A stretch of DNA of 64,000 bases from NCBI RefSeq assembly GCF_030378165.1, contig NZ_CP119766.1:2852001-2916000 (forward strand), in the 5' to 3' direction. This DNA is from Flavobacterium panacagri (GTDB taxonomy: Bacteria > Bacteroidota > Bacteroidia > Flavobacteriales > Flavobacteriaceae). This document shows positions 60,594-64,000 of this stretch, piece after piece. Every line of letters starts with the position of its first letter. The stretch's first letter is position 1. Below the pieces are notes generated by a model. It made no database searches. It saw only the letters and a program-made list of their open reading frames with translations, and was not told the DNA's origin. The position numbers were made by a program, and so were the translations under genes.

Positions 60594-63500
60594 TTAAAGA
60601 GTTAAGTTAAGTCCTAATACCACTTTTCTTGTTGAAGGATAGACCTGTGAGGCAACTCCAGAAATTACATTTTGTCCAGTTGCACTATTGTAATTAGGAG
60701 GAAGTTCAGGATCAACACCAGAATAATGTGTGATCGTAAATAAATTTTCTCCAGCGATGTACAATCTTAAATTTGAAATATAAAGACTTTCAATCGGCAT
60801 GTTGTAACCTAAAGTAATGCTTCTCATTTTAAGGTAAGTTCCAGTTTCTAAGAAACGAGAAGAAGCTTTATTAGAGTTGCTTGGGTTGTTGTAAATAGCC
60901 TGCGGATGTGTTGCAATATCTCCAGGTTTTTCCCAACGGCTCCAGCCGCTATGTAAATTCATTTGATTACGGTCTGTATAAGCTCCATCCGAATCAAATT
61001 CTGCTCTAGCATAATTGTAAATTTCCCCGCCTACAGAGTAACTGAAAATAGCTGCGAAATCAAAACTTTTATAATTTAAATTAGTAGAAAATCCTCCAAA
61101 AAAATCAGGCGTATAGGCTCCTATTACTTTTTGGTTTTTAGAAGCCGCAGCATAATCATAAGTTTTAACACGAGCTCCGTTTGCATCTGTCGTCATCCAT
61201 TGCGGTTTTCCATTTTCTGGGTCAACACCAGCCCATTCTGTTAAGTACCAGCTATCGACATCTAGTCCTGGCGTAAGCAGTTTTGAGGCAGAACCAGCAA
61301 TACCACTTCCATCACCTACAATGATTTGTGTTTTACCACCATAAAGACTGGTCACTTTATTTTTGTTTGTTCCGATGTTCGCATCAACAGACCATTTGAA
61401 ATTGTCGTTTTTAATGATGTCAACATTTATAGATGCTTCAAAACCTCTATTATTTACTGCTCCAACGTTTCTCCAAATACTGGTTACCCCAATTACACCT
61501 GGAAGCGGTACTTGGTATAAAAGATCAGAAGTATTTTTATTGTAATAATCTAAAGTAATATTGACGCGATTGAATAATCCGATATCCAAACCAATATCGC
61601 CCGTATACGTTTTTTCCCAGCTTAAATCAGGATTTCCCAATTGTGAAATTAAAGCGCCTGGATTTTCATTGTAACTTTGAGAGAAAGAATACAATGGCAG
61701 GTGCGGGTATAAGCTGTTTGGTCTGTTTCCTACCGAACCATAACTCGCTTTCAATTTTAGATTATTAATGAAATCGGCATGGAAAAAGCTTTCCTTATGA
61801 ATGTTCCATCCACCGCTTACAGAAAAGAAATTTCCATATTGAGCATTTTTCCCAAAGTTTGAAGCTCCGTCACGACGGAAAGAAACTTGTGCCAAGTAAC
61901 GGTCATCATAAGAATAATTCACATTAGACAATAAAGATTGAACTGCCCATTGCGATCTTCCACCACCTACTTTTTCTGGAACAGCGGCTGCATCAGCAAC
62001 GATAATTCCCGGCGGAATTCCAGTTGCGATTCCGTTGCTGTATTTAGAGTTGTATTCGTTCCATTCATAACCTGCAACAGCATTAAAACTATGTTTGTCG
62101 AAAGTTTTATTAAATCTTAAAAGTTGGTTGCTATAAACTCTGTTATAATTACTGAAATAATCCTCAATTCGTCCTTTAACTGCTAATCCAGATGAAGATC
62201 TAGGATCAGAATAATACGTTGAAGTGTAATTTCCAAAAATGTAATTATTAACAGAAGCAAAGGTCAGCCAGTTTGTGAATTTAATATCAAAATCCATATT
62301 GGCACGAACTGTATAACTTTCAGATTCGCCATAATTCCATTGTAAATCATACAAATAATTAGAGCCCGTTGTATTTACCCAAGTTGGATTTGGAGCATTT
62401 CCAACCAAAGTACCATCCTCTAAATACGGGCTATCCCAAGGCATATTTCCGTACAATGCACCTACAGAATGCTGTTGGTCAAATGTAGTTTCTTTGGTTA
62501 AGTTTATTTGAGGGCGTAAAGTAAACCAGGTGTTAGGTTTGTACTCAAACTTCATTAAACCATTGTATTTTTTGTATTCATACCCTTTTACAGCGCCTGT
62601 TTCATCATAATATCCTAAAGAAACATAACTTTTAAAATTATCGCCACCTCCGCTGATAGACAAATTGTAGTCGTTCGCTATCCCTGTTTTGGAGCCATTG
62701 TTCCACCAATCGTAGTTTTTGTTTCTTAGTTCTGGAGTCCACCACCAAACATTTTTAAAATCTTCTTTGTTGGCGAAAGAATCATATAAATCATATAATT
62801 CAGCGCCATTCATAATACTGAAATTTCCGTTGTTGATTGTAGTCATTGCCGTTCTTGCAGAAAAACTAATAGAAGGTTTTCCTTTTTTACCGCTTTTGGT
62901 AGTGACAACAATAACTCCGTTTGCACCTTGAGAACCGTAAACGGCTGTAGAAGCGGCGTCTTTAAGAACAGTAAGGGTTTCAATATCTGCTGGATTCATA
63001 TTTCCAGAACTGTTTCCAACAATTACGCCATCAATAACCCATAACGGATCTGTACTTCCGTTTACAGTCGTTCTACCGCGGATAATGATTTTCCCGACAG
63101 AGCCCGGCTGGCCTCCGCCTGTGTTTACAAAAACACCAGTAGCTTTTCCAGCCAGCATATTTTCTACAGCTGGAGTAGTAATATCAACGATTTTTTTGTT
63201 GTCTAAAGTTTGAAGAGATCCTGTTAAACTTTCTTTTTTTACTTTGCTGTATCCCACAACGACTACTTCATCCATTTGCTGTCCAGCTTCTTTCATTGTG
63301 ATTTTTAATGAAGAATTACCTGCTGGAACTTCTTGTTCCTGCATTCCAAGGAAAGAAAACACTAAAATTGTGGAAGCATTTGGGACTTCGATAGCAAAAC
63401 TACCATCCATATCGGTTTGAACACCGGTTTTACTTCCTTTAATCACAACATTAACTCCAGGGATTGGAGTTCCTTTTTCGTCTACAACTTTCCCTTTTAC

Positions 63501-63674
63501 AATTTTTTGAAATGCCAATAAACTGGTTTTGTTTGAATCGATTTCACTAATTGGTGCTGCAGTCGCTGCTTGAATACTTAAAGACAACAATGAAAATAAC
63601 GCCGTTTTTAAGCTTTTTTCAAGTACTGAATGCATTCTAAAAGTTCGAGACTTTTTAGCGAATACTTTTTTCAT
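60594..63674 (-). CDS. SusC/RagA-family TonB-linked outer-membrane protein
   Basis: This 1026-residue protein has a signal peptide (to about residue 40). A carboxypeptidase-regulatory-like domain (about 60-130; VKGKVVDEKGTPIPGVNVVI) is followed by a TonB-box-like MDEVVVVGY at about 134. A plug domain comes next (NMLAGKATGVFVNTGGGQPG; GANGVIVVTTKSG) and then a 22-strand barrel ending RKVVLGLNLTL. It imports glycan fragments across the outer membrane with energy from TonB. The gene starts the locus with susD, the DUF3472 protein and the GH109. The substrate is inferred only from the last. Confidence 0.93.
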   Translation of the reverse strand: MKKVFAKKSRTFRMHSVLEKSLKTALFSLLSLSIQAATAAPISEIDSNKTSLLAFQKIVKGKVVDEKGTPIPGVNVVIKGSKTGVQTDMDGSFAIEVPNASTILVFSFLGMQEQEVPAGNSSLKITMKEAGQQMDEVVVVGYSKVKKESLTGSLQTLDNKKIVDITTPAVENMLAGKATGVFVNTGGGQPGSVGKIIIRGRTTVNGSTDPLWVIDGVIVGNSSGNMNPADIETLTVLKDAASTAVYGSQGANGVIVVTTKSGKKGKPSISFSARTAMTTINNGNFSIMNGAELYDLYDSFANKEDFKNVWWWTPELRNKNYDWWNNGSKTGIANDYNLSISGGGDNFKSYVSLGYYDETGAVKGYEYKKYNGLMKFEYKPNTWFTLRPQINLTKETTFDQQHSVGALYGNMPWDSPYLEDGTLVGNAPNPTWVNTTGSNYLYDLQWNYGESESYTVRANMDFDIKFTNWLTFASVNNYIFGNYTSTYYSDPRSSSGLAVKGRIEDYFSNYNRVYSNQLLRFNKTFDKHSFNAVAGYEWNEYNSKYSNGIATGIPPGIIVADAAAVPEKVGGGRSQWAVQSLLSNVNYSYDDRYLAQVSFRRDGASNFGKNAQYGNFFSVSGGWNIHKESFFHADFINNLKLKASYGSVGNRPNSLYPHLPLYSFSQSYNENPGALISQLGNPDLSWEKTYTGDIGLDIGLFNRVNITLDYYNKNTSDLLYQVPLPGVIGVTSIWRNVGAVNNRGFEASINVDIIKNDNFKWSVDANIGTNKNKVTSLYGGKTQIIVGDGSGIAGSASKLLTPGLDVDSWYLTEWAGVDPENGKPQWMTTDANGARVKTYDYAAASKNQKVIGAYTPDFFGGFSTNLNYKSFDFAAIFSYSVGGEIYNYARAEFDSDGAYTDRNQMNLHSGWSRWEKPGDIATHPQAIYNNPSNSNKASSRFLETGTYLKMRSITLGYNMPIESLYISNLRLYIAGENLFTITHYSGVDPELPPNYNSATGQNVISGVASQVYPSTRKVVLGLNLTL

Positions 63675-64000
63675 ACTCTGGTTAGGTTTTGGTTAATAAT
63701 TGAGTTTTTTGTTTAGTTGATTTTTTTCTTTTCTACAGATTAAAATTTTGGTTTTGTTGACGTTTTTGAATCACTTTTTTTAACTGAAAATGATCAAAAA
63801 TTGATGCAAAAAACATCGTTTAAATTCTAATTGTTTGACGAAACTATAGATTAAAAAATTATAAAACAAGAAAAAACACAAAAAATGTGCTCGAACACAT
63901 AAAATTTATGTTCTCGAGCACATTTTTTATGTTACTGATTTTTTTTGACGCAAAAAGTTGCTGATATTCTAAAATAAAATGTAAAATTGACAGTTGTCTG
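63675..64000. promoter_or_regulatory. Leader region of susC and stem-loop at window end
   Basis: This 326-bp region holds the presumed susC promoter (not resolved to a clear -7 box). At 63881-63927 is a long imperfect hairpin (AAAAATGTGCTCGA with TCGAGCACATTTTT). It has A and T runs outside and so is a probable terminator of a gene beyond the right edge, or a bidirectional one. No regulator gene is visible next to susC inside the window. Confidence 0.65.

Overview
The window reads as chromosome of a Flavobacterium-like member of the Bacteroidota. The evidence is AT-rich DNA, Bacteroidota-type promoters (-7 box TAnnTTTG), the gliding-motility lipoprotein gldI, a protein with a type IX secretion (T9SS) sorting tail, SusC/SusD genes, GH92 and GH109 glycosidases, paired type II and type III glutamine synthetases, and many short palindromic intergenic repeats. 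No rRNA, tRNA, CRISPR array or phage structural gene was seen.

Layout. 1-5700 is an accessory stretch. It holds the 3' end of an SMC/ABC-type ATPase, two small HTH regulators, orphan genes, an IS3-type transposase whose first catalytic Asp is lost, and dense palindromic repeats. 5900-10420 is the most distinctive locus: four tandem paralogous small secreted proteins that resemble a free-standing T9SS-tail/DUF3244-like beta-sandwich, next to an AraC-type regulator. Three of the four share a promoter laid out to the base pair. Each of these three has a 21-bp box exactly 58 bp upstream of the -7 box, and a fourth box precedes the araC-like gene. 10500-16200 holds an M13 peptidase lipoprotein, an esterase, a small lipoprotein and a T9SS substrate. 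16300-21230 holds a TerC-like membrane protein and divergent GSII and GSIII glutamine synthetases. 21399-22753 is an intact IS3-family element with terminal inverted repeats, a 3-bp target duplication and a likely A6G frameshift site.

23100-31300 carries purM, small unknowns and two tandem GH92 mannosidases. 31300-36800 carries an M61 peptidase, a TIGR03643-type protein, a sterol desaturase-like hydroxylase, aquaporin, a DoxX-like protein and an EamA transporter. 36900-40900 is a tight cluster of an NrnA-like DHH phosphoesterase, gldI and two cyclophilin-FKBP fusion isomerases, which suggests envelope protein folding. 41200-48500 carries a ClC channel, a RidA-like protein, cbpM/cbpA chaperones, an MFS transporter and poxB. 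49500-55600 carries guaA, two LysM multi-repeat proteins (one with a SPOR-like end, one with a periplasmic-binding-protein-like end) and an overlapping OsmC gene. 55900-63700 is a small polysaccharide-utilisation locus read leftward: SusC, SusD, a DUF5077/DUF3472 protein and a GH109-like glycosidase.

The best candidate for something undescribed is the regulated tandem array of small secreted proteins at 5.9-10.4 kb, together with its 21-bp box. Functions are inferred from motifs and recalled family features; no database search was possible.
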